From assembly GCA_035697485.1 (NCBI GenBank), contig DASSCU010000063.1:62001-126000 (forward strand): DNA of 64,000 nt. Reading direction: 5' to 3'. The notes under the pieces are model-generated. The model did no database searches, was not told the DNA's origin, and was given only the letters and a program-made list of their open reading frames with translations. The DNA comes from Actinomycetota bacterium (lineage in GTDB: Bacteria; Actinomycetota; UBA4738; HRBIN12). The stretch's first letter is position 1, and every line of letters begins with the position of its first letter. This document shows positions 8,153 to 17,175 of this stretch, piece after piece. The position numbers and the translations under genes were made by a program.

Positions 8153-9385
8153 ATGTGCGCCGTGTTCGGCCACCTGCGAGCCACCTACGACCGGCATCGG
8201 CAGACGACGAAGCGCGTCGCCCTCGCGCTGCTCGCGACGGCGCTCGGCCTGCTCGTGGTCGGCGGTGCGATCCGGATGCTGCGCGCCGCCGACCAGGAAC
8301 CCCGGCCGACGGCCGCGACCGGCAGCCCGTCCGCCGAGTGGCGCGCGACGATCACCGGCCCGGTCAGCGGCCTCGCGATCGACGGCGGGCAGCTCTTCGT
8401 GGCGGGTGATCAGCTCACCGCGTTCCCGGTCTCTTGCCCCGTCGACGCCGACCGGTGCGCCCCGAGCTGGCGCGGCGTGGTGCCGGACGGACCGCTCTCG
8501 GTGCCGACGGTCCGCGACGAGCGAGTCTTCGTGGGGTCCTCGGAAGGTCAGCTCTACGCGTTCCCCTCGACCTGTGACGGCGAAGGCTGTTCCCCGGAGT
8601 GGGTCGGCGTCGCGGGCGACGGCACCGTCTCCCAGCCGGCGGCGAACTTCGACCTCGTCTACGTCACGTCCGACGAGCTCTACGCCTTCCCCGTGGGATG
8701 CGCGAGCGAGGACCTCGCATGTCCTGCCGCGTGGAGCGCCGACGTGCCGGGGCGGCCCGCGTCGGGGCCGCCGGCGCTCGGCGGCGGTCTCGTGATCGTG
8801 GCGTCCTCGTCGACGCGCGGCGGCGTTGCCGCCTATCCCGCGGTCTGTGGCGAGGATTGCCGGCCGGTGTGGACAGGCCGCACCGACGGCCCCGCGACGT
8901 CGGTCGCGATCGGCGACGGTGTCGCGTACGCGGTGGCGCGCGGGCAACTGATGGCGTTCTCCCTGTCGTGCACGGGACGATGCGACCCGGAGTGGCGGGC
9001 GCCGTTCGTGCCGGGTGCGCCGTTCGCGACCGGGGCGACGAGCCCTCCGGCGGTCGCGGGCGACCGAGTGCTCGTCGGCGACGATCGTGGACGTCTCTGG
9101 GTGTTCGCACCGACCTGCGACGACCCTCGATGTGAGCCGATCGGCGTCTACGACCTGACGTCGGCACCGCTGTTCACGCCGGTGGTCGAGGGCAACCGCG
9201 CAGTCGTGACCTCGCAGGCCGGCACGATCTTCAGGGTGAACCTCGCCTGTTCAGCCGAGGGGGTCGGGTGCCGTCCCACCCGCGCGCGCTCGCTCGCCGA
9301 TCCTGCGCTGGCCCCCGCCGTGATCGCGCCCGACGCCACGCTCGCGGGGACGGGCCACGGGTCCCTGGAAGCCTTCGCGTGGTAG
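8153..9385 (+). CDS. Membrane-anchored PQQ-like beta-propeller with a Cys pair in each repeat
   Basis: 410 residues: a short cytosolic N-terminus, one transmembrane anchor (about 22-43), a Pro/Thr linker and an extracellular propeller. Seven repeats are visible, each built on a motif such as LYAFPSTCDGEGCSPEWVG or VAAYPAVCGEDCRPVWTG. Each pairs an aromatic-rich strand with a C-x(3-7)-C unit and usually a final W. PQQ-like (BamB-type) repeats form propellers; here each blade could be locked by a disulfide. No catalytic residues were recognised, so ligand and function are unknown. It begins 17 bases after the PAP2 gene and may be cotranscribed with it. Confidence 0.75.
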   Translation: MCAVFGHLRATYDRHRQTTKRVALALLATALGLLVVGGAIRMLRAADQEPRPTAATGSPSAEWRATITGPVSGLAIDGGQLFVAGDQLTAFPVSCPVDADRCAPSWRGVVPDGPLSVPTVRDERVFVGSSEGQLYAFPSTCDGEGCSPEWVGVAGDGTVSQPAANFDLVYVTSDELYAFPVGCASEDLACPAAWSADVPGRPASGPPALGGGLVIVASSSTRGGVAAYPAVCGEDCRPVWTGRTDGPATSVAIGDGVAYAVARGQLMAFSLSCTGRCDPEWRAPFVPGAPFATGATSPPAVAGDRVLVGDDRGRLWVFAPTCDDPRCEPIGVYDLTSAPLFTPVVEGNRAVVTSQAGTIFRVNLACSAEGVGCRPTRARSLADPALAPAVIAPDATLAGTGHGSLEAFAW

Positions 9386-9395
9386 ACGTACCCGC

Positions 9396-10754
9396 ATGAG
9401 CGCGCGCGGCATCGACCCCGCCAAGGTCGCGGAGCTGAAGGCACGCGAGGACTCCCGGTTCATCGAGACCCATCCGCGCTGCATCGAGACCTGGCACCGC
9501 GCCGAACGGGTGATGCCCAACGGCGTGCCGATGTCATGGCTCCGCACTTCCTACGATCACCCGCCGCTCTGGGTCGACGATGCCAAGGGGGCTCGGTTCC
9601 GAGACGTCGACGGCAACGAGTACGCCGACTTCAACATCGCCGACATGTCGATGTTCGGCGGCTACGGCCCCGAGCCGGTCGTCGAGGCGGTCTCCCGCCG
9701 CATCGCGGCCGGGTCGCAGTTCCTGCTGCCGAACGAGGACTCGATCTGGGTCGCGGAAGAGCTCGGACGACGGTACGGGCTCCCGCGATGGCAGTTCACG
9801 TTGAGCGCCACCCACGCGAACCTCGAGACCATCCGGGTGGCCAGGGTGATGACCGGGCGCGAGAAGGTGCTGTTCTTCGGCGGGAAGTACCACGGGCACT
9901 TCGACGAGGGCCTCGTCGCCGTCGAGGACGGCAGGCTCGTGCCCGAGGAAGCCGGGCTGCCGCGCGACGTCACGGACAAGGTCGTGATGGTGCCGTTCAA
10001 CGACGCGCGGGCGCTGCGTTCCGCGCTCCAGACGCGCGAGATCGCGATCGTGACGACCGAGCCGGCGCTCACGAACGCGATCGGCCTACTCGTGCCCGAG
10101 CCCGGGTTCCACGAAGCGGTGCGCGCCGCGACCCGCGAGACCGGCACCCTGCTCTGCTACGACGAGACCCACACGCAGGTCGTCGGCCCAGGCGGACTCA
10201 CCGCGATGTGGTCGCTGCAGCCCGACATCGTCTCGATCGGGAAGTCGATCGCCGGCGGCGTGCCGCTCGGGGCGTACGGCATGACCGACGAGGTCGCCGA
10301 GACGCTGCGCCGCCCTGCCGGCCGCGACGACGAGAAGCGGGTGGTGGCGACGGGCGGCACGCTGTTCGGCAACCCGCTGTCGATGGCGGCCGCGAAGGCC
10401 ACGATGGGCGAGGTCCTCACGCCCGAGGCGTACGCGCACACGCAGGCGCTCGGCGCCCGCCTCGCCGACGGCATCGAGGCAGCGGTGTCGAGCGCCGGAC
10501 TCCCCTGGACGACCCACCGCTTCTGGCCGCGCTCGGGCTATACGTTCACGCCGACGATGCCGCGCGATGCCGACGAGGCCTACGAGGCCCTCGACGTGCC
10601 GCTGCGGCGCCTGATCCGCGTGTACCTCGCGAACCGCGGCGTCTGGGAGGCGATCGTCGGCGCCGGCCCGACCTGCGCCGTGCCGGCCACCGAGGGTGAC
10701 GTCGACGCCTACGTCGGCGCGTTCGCGTCGCTCATCGGGGAGCTGACGACGTGA
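9396..10754 (+). CDS. Class III aminotransferase (glutamate-1-semialdehyde aminotransferase-like)
   Basis: PLP enzyme of 452 residues. Recognisable parts are the N-terminal RVMPNGVPMSWLR, which resembles the glutamate-1-semialdehyde 2,1-aminomutase branch, the GKYHGHFDEGL segment, the cofactor-binding Asp in LLCYDETHTQV and the Schiff-base lysine in VSIGKSIAGGVPLGAYG. It differs from true HemL in the phosphate-binding region (SATHANLETIR), so it is more likely a transaminase for an amine or beta-amino acid. It overlaps by GTGA with a C45 hydrolase, which suggests a shared pathway of unknown substrate. Confidence 0.82.
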   Translation: MSARGIDPAKVAELKAREDSRFIETHPRCIETWHRAERVMPNGVPMSWLRTSYDHPPLWVDDAKGARFRDVDGNEYADFNIADMSMFGGYGPEPVVEAVSRRIAAGSQFLLPNEDSIWVAEELGRRYGLPRWQFTLSATHANLETIRVARVMTGREKVLFFGGKYHGHFDEGLVAVEDGRLVPEEAGLPRDVTDKVVMVPFNDARALRSALQTREIAIVTTEPALTNAIGLLVPEPGFHEAVRAATRETGTLLCYDETHTQVVGPGGLTAMWSLQPDIVSIGKSIAGGVPLGAYGMTDEVAETLRRPAGRDDEKRVVATGGTLFGNPLSMAAAKATMGEVLTPEAYAHTQALGARLADGIEAAVSSAGLPWTTHRFWPRSGYTFTPTMPRDADEAYEALDVPLRRLIRVYLANRGVWEAIVGAGPTCAVPATEGDVDAYVGAFASLIGELTT

Positions 10755-11836
10755 CCCCTCCGCCACGCATCGACGTCATCCGGGTCTCCGCACCGAACCA
10801 CCTCGAGGTGGGTCGCCAGCTCGGGGAGACCGCCCGCGACCGTATCCATGCCGAGGCGGTACACGTCTTCGACGACCTGCCCGCGGGGCGCACGGTCGAG
10901 GAGCAGCGCGCCCTGGCGAGGGAGTACCTCGCGTTCACCGAGCCGCGGCTCCCCTGGCTCGTCGAGGAGCTGGAAGGCATCGCGGAAGCCGCGGGCATCG
11001 ACCCGCTCGACCTCTTCGCGGCCTCGATCGAGGAGCTCTGGTACGAACCGCGCCGGAAGGCGACGCAGGGCCGGTGCAGCGACGTCGTGGCCGGACCGAG
11101 CGCGACCGCCGACGGCCACCTGCTCGTCGGCCACACGAACGACCTGCGCCCCGCCGCCGAGGAGCACATCGTCGCGATCGAGAAGCAGGTCGCGGGCGAC
11201 CCGACGATCTTCCAGCTCGGCGGCGTGCCGTGGCTCTCCGTCGGCTGGAACTCGGCCGGGCTCTCACTCACCGGCAACGAGCTCTCGCCCAACGACGAGC
11301 AGCTCGGCATCTCACGCTCCCATCAGGTGCTCGAGATGATGCGGGCCCGCACCCTCGACGAGATGGTGTCGATGTCGCTGCGACACGACCGCGCGTCGAG
11401 CTACAACAACGTGCTCACGAGCGCCGACGACGGCGTCGCCAACGTCGAGGGAAGCGCCACCGACGCCGAGGTCACGGGCCTCGATGACGCGGGGCACCTC
11501 GTGCACACGAACCACTACGTCTGCAACCGGATGCTCCCGTTCGAAGGCGACCCCGCCTACGCGGAGCACTCCGCGATCCGGTACGGACGGGCACGCGAAC
11601 TGATCGCCGCTCGGCCACCGGGCTCGGTCACGGCCGCGACGATGCGCGAGATCCTGAGCGACCACGAGACGAAGCCGGATTCGATCTGTCGCCACCCGGA
11701 GTTCGGTCGACCGAACGAGAAGACGGTCTTCTGGTGCGTCGCCGACGTCACCGTCGGTCGCATCATCTTCGGCCGCGGGAACCCGTGCGACTCCGATGCG
11801 CAGGAGTACATCTTCGCCGAGTATCCCTGCCGCTGA
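10751..11836 (+). CDS. C45-family Ntn hydrolase (isopenicillin-N acyltransferase-like)
   Basis: 361 residues resembling acyl-CoA:6-aminopenicillanate acyltransferase and related amidohydrolases. These self-process to expose a catalytic cysteine; the likely nucleophile is C109 in QGRCSDVVAG. Other family motifs present are VGHTNDL, GWNSAGLSLTGNEL, SSYNNVLTSADDGV and THY/TNHYVCNRM. It has no secretion signal. The GTG start overlaps the aminotransferase stop, implying coupled translation. Members hydrolyse or exchange amide bonds, so with the aminotransferase it may degrade or modify an N-acyl amine; the substrate is not predictable. Confidence 0.78.
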   Translation: MTPPPRIDVIRVSAPNHLEVGRQLGETARDRIHAEAVHVFDDLPAGRTVEEQRALAREYLAFTEPRLPWLVEELEGIAEAAGIDPLDLFAASIEELWYEPRRKATQGRCSDVVAGPSATADGHLLVGHTNDLRPAAEEHIVAIEKQVAGDPTIFQLGGVPWLSVGWNSAGLSLTGNELSPNDEQLGISRSHQVLEMMRARTLDEMVSMSLRHDRASSYNNVLTSADDGVANVEGSATDAEVTGLDDAGHLVHTNHYVCNRMLPFEGDPAYAEHSAIRYGRARELIAARPPGSVTAATMREILSDHETKPDSICRHPEFGRPNEKTVFWCVADVTVGRIIFGRGNPCDSDAQEYIFAEYPCR

Positions 11837-11998
11837 AGCTGTCTTGGGCTTCCGACCGGTCCCCGGCAGAGCGGGCTTGGTCGGCATCGATGACGGCCCG
11901 CGCGGGGTTCACGATGGTTCGGAGTGGGTACGGTGCGTGGCCCCGATCGAACAGGGCCGGACGCGCCGGGTGCTCACGGACGCCGTCTGAGCGAGCGA

Positions 11999-12667
11999 TC
12001 AGCGTTCCAGGGCGGCCGTGATCGCCGCGGCCGTGGGCACATCGCCGCTCCCCCGCGCCATCTCGAGCACGCTCGTGCCCTCGTCGTTCGTGGCTTCCGG
12101 GTCGGCACCCGAGGCGAGGAGCAGGGTGACGCTCGTGACGTCGCCGCCTCGTGCCGCCGCGTGCAACGGCGTCCACCCACCCGACTGCCTCGCGTTCGGA
12201 TCGGCGCCCGCTTCCAGCAACACGCCGACGACCTCGGCGTGGCTGCCGCTCGCCGCGGAATGTAAGGGAGTGCCGATCATCCAGCCGGTGCCGCGGGCGT
12301 CGACGTCGGCCGCGTGGTTGACGAGCAGCCGTGCAGCGTCCGGGCGGCCGAAGAACGCGGCGAAGTGCAATGCCGTGAAGCCGTCGGCGCTGCGCCCGTC
12401 GATCGAGGCCGGGTCGTAGGCGAGCAGCTCGGTGAGCCGGTCGAGGTCGCCGGCGGCGGCCGACTCGAACAGGTCCATCTCCGTTACCCGCGACTGCAGC
12501 ACTTCGATCATCCTCCGGTCGAGCCGGTAGCGCGCCCGCATCAGAGCAGAGACGCCCTCGGCGTCACGCGCCGACGCGAGCGACGGGTCGTCGTCCACCA
12601 TCGCCCGCACCCGCGCGACGTCGCCCGCCTCGATCGCCGCGAACAACCCATCGGATGTGCTTGCCAT
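11999..12667 (-). CDS. Ankyrin-repeat protein
   Basis: 222 residues made almost wholly of ankyrin repeats (about five to six). The best matches are DGFTALHFAAFFGRPDAARLL, GTPLHSAASGSHAEVVGVLL and GWTPLHAAARGGDVTSVTLLL. The N-terminal repeats (GLFAAIEAGDVARVRAMVDD, DLFESAAAGDLDRLTELL) are degenerate. It lacks a signal peptide and is likely a cytoplasmic protein-binding module with no enzymatic domain. It diverges from a MarR regulator gene; the shared 58-base intergenic region carries its TAGGCT -10. Confidence 0.85.
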   Translation of the reverse strand: MASTSDGLFAAIEAGDVARVRAMVDDDPSLASARDAEGVSALMRARYRLDRRMIEVLQSRVTEMDLFESAAAGDLDRLTELLAYDPASIDGRSADGFTALHFAAFFGRPDAARLLVNHAADVDARGTGWMIGTPLHSAASGSHAEVVGVLLEAGADPNARQSGGWTPLHAAARGGDVTSVTLLLASGADPEATNDEGTSVLEMARGSGDVPTAAAITAALER

Positions 12668-12695
12668 CGGAGGCCCCCTCGGTTTCTATTTGCGT

Positions 12696-12701
12696 AGCCT
12701 A
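12696..12701 (-). promoter_or_regulatory. -10 element TAGGCT for the ankyrin gene
   Basis: TAGGCT on the minus strand lies 28 bases before the ATG, followed by a GGGGG-rich stretch that can serve as ribosome-binding site. It sits in the divergent ankyrin/MarR spacer, so the MarR protein could control both directions. Confidence 0.45.
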
Positions 12702-12725
12702 ACTAAATATGCCAGCGTACGCGCG

Positions 12726-13181
12726 GTGACCACGCCAGGACGCACTTCCCCAGCGCGAGACGTGGATGCGGTGGCCGATCGGTTGCACTCGGCCGCGATC
12801 CACCTGTTGCGCCGCTTGCGCGTGGAGGACGAGGCACTGGGCATCTCCGCCCCGCGCCTGTCCGCGCTCTCGGTGCTCGTCTTCGCGGGACCGCAGCGCA
12901 TCGGCGAGCTCGCGCACCTGGAGCAGGTCGAGCCGCCGACGATGACCCGACTCGTCGACGGCCTCGAGCGCGACGGTTACGTCTCCCGCTCCCCCGACCC
13001 CGACGACGCCCGCGCGGTCAGGGTCGAGGCGACCGAGCGCGGTCGCGACGCGATGCTGGAGGGTCGCAGGCGACGCGTGGAGGCGTTCAGCACCCTGCTG
13101 GCGGGCCTTCCGCAGCGGGAGCTCGCGCAGCTCGCCCGCGGCGTCGCGGCGCTGGAGCACGCGCTGGCCGTCGAGCGCTAG
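12726..13181 (+). CDS. MarR-family transcriptional regulator
   Basis: 151-residue winged-helix regulator. The helix-turn-helix is GPQRIGELAHLEQVEPPTMTRLVDGLERDGYV and the wing SRSPDPDDARAVRVEATERG; flanking helices form the usual dimer interface. MarR proteins respond to small phenolic or other ligands; the ligand here is unknown. GTG at 12726 is chosen because the sequence before it (12668-12725) is AT-rich promoter-like spacer shared with the ankyrin gene. Its stop TAG overlaps the convergent carbonic anhydrase stop in a CTAG. Confidence 0.85.
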   Translation: MTTPGRTSPARDVDAVADRLHSAAIHLLRRLRVEDEALGISAPRLSALSVLVFAGPQRIGELAHLEQVEPPTMTRLVDGLERDGYVSRSPDPDDARAVRVEATERGRDAMLEGRRRRVEAFSTLLAGLPQRELAQLARGVAALEHALAVER

Positions 13182-13675
13182 CCCGGCGAGACCTCGCGCA
13201 GCCGCCCCGTGGTCACGTCGTACAGGAAGCCGTTCACGGATCCGAAGGTCAGCCGCCGGTCGTTCTCGATCGCCCGCACGTCGTCGATCAGGGCGCCGTG
13301 GGCGTCGTCGAACGGCAGGAAGCCGAGGTCGCCGACGTCCTCCCCGGTGACCTGGGTCACGCGCGCACGCAACGCCGCGTCGCTCGCGCCCAGCAGACCG
13401 CAGTCCGTGTGATGGATCACGACCGCCTGCCGCGTGCCGAGCACCGCCGAGGACAGCACCAACGACCGCACCACGTCGTCGGTGACCCGCCCACCGGCGT
13501 TGCGGATCACGTGGGCCTCACCGAGCGAGAGCCCGAGCGCGTCCTCGGGGCGCAGGCGGGCATCCATGCACGCCAGCACGGCGACCCGCCGCGTCGGCGG
13601 GGCCTGCCGGTCGCCGACGGGAAAGCCCGCCGCGTAGACCGCGTTGGCCTCGAGCGCCTCGTCGCGGAAGCTCAC
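13178..13675 (-). CDS. Beta-class carbonic anhydrase
   Basis: Interconverts CO2 and bicarbonate. The 165 residues include the zinc ligands and catalytic dyad in ACMDARLRPED (C36, D38, R40) and the HHTDCG motif (H89, C92); the GGR at about 61-63 is also conserved. This is the small single-domain form found in actinomycetes. The GTG start overlaps the amidohydrolase stop (GTGA), so it is the last gene of a cupin-amidohydrolase-carbonic anhydrase unit. A carbonic anhydrase there could trap CO2 from a hydrolytic or decarboxylating step, which is inference. Confidence 0.9.
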   Translation of the reverse strand: MSFRDEALEANAVYAAGFPVGDRQAPPTRRVAVLACMDARLRPEDALGLSLGEAHVIRNAGGRVTDDVVRSLVLSSAVLGTRQAVVIHHTDCGLLGASDAALRARVTQVTGEDVGDLGFLPFDDAHGALIDDVRAIENDRRLTFGSVNGFLYDVTTGRLREVSPG

Positions 13676-14865
13676 CGGACCGCCCTCCCGGCAACCACCT
13701 CGCCGCCTTTCCAGACGGCGCGCGGCCGCTGCAGCGCGGCGATGTCGTCGACGGGGTTCGCGTCGTAGAGCACGAGATCGGCGAGGGCACCCTCGCGCAC
13801 GTGTCCGACGTCGGGCACTCGGAGCAGCTCAGCGCCGCTCGAGGTGCCCGCGACCATCGCGTCGAGCGGGCGCATGCCCCATGCGACCAAGCGCGCGAGC
13901 TCGACCGGCGCGTTCCCGTGCGGATTGAACGGGGTGCCCGCGTCGGTGCTGCAGACATGGCGCACCTTCATCCGCAGCGCGAGCGTCTGCGCCCGCTCGG
14001 CATCGTCGAGCACCGAATGGATCTTCTCGAGGGCATAGTCGGGCACCTCGGCCGGGTGCTCCACCATGCCGAACGCCGCCGACAACGTCGGCCCCCGGAA
14101 CGTGCCGCGTTCGGCCATCAGCGCGGCGGTCGCCCTCGTGAGCTGCACGCAGTGCTCGACGGAGTCGACCCCGGCCCGGACCGCGCCCGTCACGCCCTCC
14201 GCGCCGATCGCGTGTGCCGCCACACCCCTGCCCCACGAGTGTGCCTCGTCGACCGCGGCGCCGATCTCCTCGGGCGTGAACGCGGTGAACGTGGCGCCGA
14301 TCCCGGGGGTCAGCACTCCGCCGGTCGCCACGACCTTGATCGCCCTCGCCCCCGACTTGATCTCCTCGCGCACAGCCCTGCGGACCGCATCGGCGCCGTC
14401 GACCTCGCGCGCGAAGGCCACGTTGTGCCCGTGACCCCCGGTGATCGTGAGGGCCCGACCCGCCGCCACCAACCGAGGCCCCGGGACCACGCCCCGGTCG
14501 ATCGCCCAGGCCAGCTCGCACGTGCCGAGTCCGCCCAGGTCGCGCACGGTGGTCACGCCGCCCCCGAGGTGCTTCCCGGCGTTCGCCGTCGCCTTGATCG
14601 TCGCGAGGGCCAGGCCCATCTCGGCGGCTTCCGCAGCGAAGTCTGCGCCCCCGTCGAAGTTGAGGTGCACGTGGCAGTCGACGAGGCCAGGGGTAAGCGT
14701 GCGGCCGGTCCCGTCGACGGCGCGGGCGGCGCGGGTGGTACGGGGCGCCCGAACGTGCGACCCCGTCCAGACGATGCGTTCTCCCTCGATCAACACGCCC
14801 TGCCGGCGTCGGACCCGCAGCCCGTCGAAGAGCGTGACGTCGGCGACGTAGGTGGCGCGCGCCAT
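13672..14865 (-). CDS. Metal-dependent amidohydrolase (prolidase/imidazolonepropionase-like)
   Basis: 397-residue TIM-barrel hydrolase of the amidohydrolase superfamily. Metal-site motifs appear in order: DCHVHLN (HxH), the likely carboxylated lysine in AIKVVATGG, AAHAIG, VEHC and the aspartate in CSTDAGTP. The N- and C-terminal beta-sandwich segments (VLIEGERIVWTG, GALADLVLYDANP) are present. The closest known group hydrolyses Xaa-Pro or N-acyl amino acids; substrate not assignable. Its ATG overlaps the cupin stop by one base (TGATG) and its stop overlaps the carbonic anhydrase start. Confidence 0.85.
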   Translation of the reverse strand: MARATYVADVTLFDGLRVRRRQGVLIEGERIVWTGSHVRAPRTTRAARAVDGTGRTLTPGLVDCHVHLNFDGGADFAAEAAEMGLALATIKATANAGKHLGGGVTTVRDLGGLGTCELAWAIDRGVVPGPRLVAAGRALTITGGHGHNVAFAREVDGADAVRRAVREEIKSGARAIKVVATGGVLTPGIGATFTAFTPEEIGAAVDEAHSWGRGVAAHAIGAEGVTGAVRAGVDSVEHCVQLTRATAALMAERGTFRGPTLSAAFGMVEHPAEVPDYALEKIHSVLDDAERAQTLALRMKVRHVCSTDAGTPFNPHGNAPVELARLVAWGMRPLDAMVAGTSSGAELLRVPDVGHVREGALADLVLYDANPVDDIAALQRPRAVWKGGEVVAGRAVR

Positions 14866-15239
14866 CAGCCCACCCAGGGCGGGACGATCTCGGTGCCGTC
14901 GTCGGCCCGCACCAGCTTCGTGCCGGCGAGCATCGTCACCACGATCGTCGCGCCGGCGTCGCCGGCCTCCAGGTAGTGCACGGCACCGACCGGCACGACG
15001 ACCGAGTCGCCCGCTGACAGCTCGAACGACGCGTCGTCGATGTGGAACGTTCCGCCACCGGCTTCCACCGCGAAGACGTCGAGGTGATCGTGGTGGTGAG
15101 CCGGCAGGCCGCCACCAGGAGGCACGGAGATGCGGAACAACGCCGCCTCATCGGCACCACGGCTCGGTGCAGCGAGGCTGGTCACGGTGTTGCCGCCCAG
15201 CTCGAAGGTGGGGTGATCGTCGGCGCGTTCGACCGGCAC
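14865..15239 (-). CDS. Small cupin-domain protein
   Basis: 124 residues forming a single cupin barrel. Motif 1 is seen as GLPAHHHDHLDVFAVEAGGG with three candidate metal-binding histidines and the downstream acid, and motif 2 as GDSVVVPVGAVHYLEAG. It likely binds a divalent metal and may be a small dioxygenase, isomerase or sensor. GTG start at 15237-15239 with AGGAGG about 7 bases upstream. First gene of the unit with the amidohydrolase and carbonic anhydrase. Confidence 0.82.
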   Translation of the reverse strand: MPVERADDHPTFELGGNTVTSLAAPSRGADEAALFRISVPPGGGLPAHHHDHLDVFAVEAGGGTFHIDDASFELSAGDSVVVPVGAVHYLEAGDAGATIVVTMLAGTKLVRADDGTEIVPPWVG

Positions 15240-15339
15240 GGAAGGTCCTCCTCAGGCGTCGTCGACTCGGGCGGGCATCTTCCCACCCGGGCCCGCGAGC
15301 CCACCAACCCGCCGGTCCGACGTTCGGGTCACGCCGTCT

Positions 15340-15609
15340 TCAGGTCGCCTCTGCCTCGGCCTCCATGCGCTCCAGCCGGTCGTAGTAGTCGGGGAACTCC
15401 TTCAGGTGCGCCCACGCGATCTTGGCCGTGACCAGCGGGTCGTCATCGGTGACGTCGGTCACAGGATCGCGGCGCCCGTGTTCCAGTTCCACCTCCATGC
15501 CCCGTCGGAACTGCTCGACGTCGAAGGGCGCGGTGCTCAGATCGAGGCCGATCTCGGCCGCCGAAGCGAGGGCCTGCTCCTCGGTGAACCCATGCCGCTG
15601 TCCGTCCAT
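15340..15609 (-). CDS. DUF5661-type small conserved protein
   Basis: 89 residues resembling the DUF5661 family: a helical N-terminus with EEQALASAAEIG, the central FDVEQFRRGMEVELEHG, then TDDDPLVTAKIAWAHLKEFPDYY. The function of the family is unknown. ATG start with GGGAGG about 6 bases upstream. It is single, minus-strand, and diverges from tldD. No signal peptide or metal site. Confidence 0.75.
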   Translation of the reverse strand: MDGQRHGFTEEQALASAAEIGLDLSTAPFDVEQFRRGMEVELEHGRRDPVTDVTDDDPLVTAKIAWAHLKEFPDYYDRLERMEAEAEAT

Positions 15610-15732
15610 GCCACACCTCCCGTGTCATCTCCATCGTGACCGGGTATCCGTGGGTCGCACCGGGTACGATGCCCCGCGTCGTCCGGGTCCTCGGCCCGGG
15701 GCCGATACGTTCCGGACCGGAGGGAGGCTCGC

Positions 15733-17175
15733 GTGCTCGACGTCGCGAAGATGGCCGTCGACGCCGCACGATCGGCGGGCGCCGATCTCGCCGATGCGCG
15801 CGCCGGGACCGACGAGAGCGAGTCGCTCACCGTCCGCAACCAGGAGATGGAGGGCATCGACCGCTCGACATCGACGGGGGTCGGGATCCGGGTGCTGGTG
15901 GGCGGGCGCTGGGGCTTCGCCGCCACCGCCCGGCTCGATGACGCCGAGATCGCTCGCACCGCGCGGCTCGCCGTCGAGATGGCCAAAGCCGCGCAGCGCC
16001 TGCCCGGCGACGCGGTCTCGCTGACGCCGGTGGACCCGGCCACGGCCTCGTGGCGCACGCCCGTGAAGGAGGACCCCTTCACCGTGCCGCTCGAGGAGAA
16101 GGTCGCCCTGCTGATGGAGGCCTCGCGCGTGATGCAGGGTGTGCCCGGACTCTCCTTCGCCGAGGCCGGCCTCGACTTCTTCCGCCGCTCGACCTGGTTC
16201 GCTTCGAGCGACGGCGCCGCGATCGAGCAGGTGATCACGAACTCGGGCGGCGGCATCGAGGCCGTCGCGGTCGCCGACGGTGACATGCAGCGGCGCAGCT
16301 ATCCGAACTCGTTCCGCGGACACGTGAAGGCGGCCGGCTACGAGCACATCCGCACGTTGGGCCTGATCGAGGAGGCCGAACGTATCGGTGCCGAGGCCGT
16401 GGCGCTGCTCTCCGCGCCCGAGTGCCCGAGCGAGGTCACGACCCTGGTGCTCGACTCGGGTCAGATGGAGCTGCAGATCCACGAATCGATCGGCCACCCG
16501 ATCGAGCTCGACCGCGTGCTCGGCATGGAGGAGGCCTACGCCGGGTCGTCGTGGCTCTCACCGGACGACCGGGGGAAGGTGCGGTACGCGAGCGACCTGG
16601 TGTCGATCACGGCCGACGCCACGCTGCCGGGAGGGCTCGGCACCTTCGGCTTCGACGACGAAGGCGTGCCGGCCCAGCGCGTGCCGATCATCGTCGACGG
16701 CATCTTCGAGAACTTCCTGTCGAGCCGCGAGACCGCAGGCGTCGTGGGCCAGACCTCGAACGCCACGAGCCGGGCCGACGGGTGGAGCCACCTGCCGCTG
16801 ATCCGCATGACGAACATCTCGATCGAGCCCCGTGAGGGAACCCTCTCCGAGATCATCGGCGACACGGATCGAGGCATCTTCATGACGACGAACAGCTCGT
16901 GGTCGATCGACGACAAGCGCATCAACTTCCAGTTCGGATGCGAGCAGGCGTGGCGCATCGAGCACGGCGCCCTCGCCACCCCGTACAAGAACCCGAACTA
17001 CACGGGCATCACCCCGGAGTTCTGGGGGTCGTGCGACGCGATCGGTGGCGCCGAGGACTGGGTCGTGTGGGGCACGCCGAACTGCGGGAAGGGGCAGCCC
17101 GGACAGGTGGGCCGGGTCGGGCACGGGGCCTCCCCGGCGCGGTTCCACAACGTGCAGGTGGGGGTGCGCGGGTGA
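15733..17175 (+). CDS. tldD: TldD-type zinc metalloprotease subunit
   Basis: 480 residues. TldD pairs with TldE to form a cytosolic protease that degrades unfolded or modified peptides and matures some peptide natural products. The zinc motif HESIGH (H250-E251, H255) is intact, and the conserved cysteine region WGTPNCGKGQPGQ near the C-terminus supplies another ligand. The flanking N-terminal domain has the family motif QEMEGIDRS. The GTG start follows a GGAGGG ribosome-binding site. The end overlaps tldE by GTGA, as expected for an obligate complex. No RiPP precursor or gyrase-toxin gene was seen near it. Confidence 0.92.
   Translation: MLDVAKMAVDAARSAGADLADARAGTDESESLTVRNQEMEGIDRSTSTGVGIRVLVGGRWGFAATARLDDAEIARTARLAVEMAKAAQRLPGDAVSLTPVDPATASWRTPVKEDPFTVPLEEKVALLMEASRVMQGVPGLSFAEAGLDFFRRSTWFASSDGAAIEQVITNSGGGIEAVAVADGDMQRRSYPNSFRGHVKAAGYEHIRTLGLIEEAERIGAEAVALLSAPECPSEVTTLVLDSGQMELQIHESIGHPIELDRVLGMEEAYAGSSWLSPDDRGKVRYASDLVSITADATLPGGLGTFGFDDEGVPAQRVPIIVDGIFENFLSSRETAGVVGQTSNATSRADGWSHLPLIRMTNISIEPREGTLSEIIGDTDRGIFMTTNSSWSIDDKRINFQFGCEQAWRIEHGALATPYKNPNYTGITPEFWGSCDAIGGAEDWVVWGTPNCGKGQPGQVGRVGHGASPARFHNVQVGVRG

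Noticed and set aside
9396-10754. Glutamate-1-semialdehyde aminomutase (HemL)
   Set aside because: The phosphate-binding loop region differs (SATHANLE), and no haem gene is nearby; a generic class III aminotransferase is safer.
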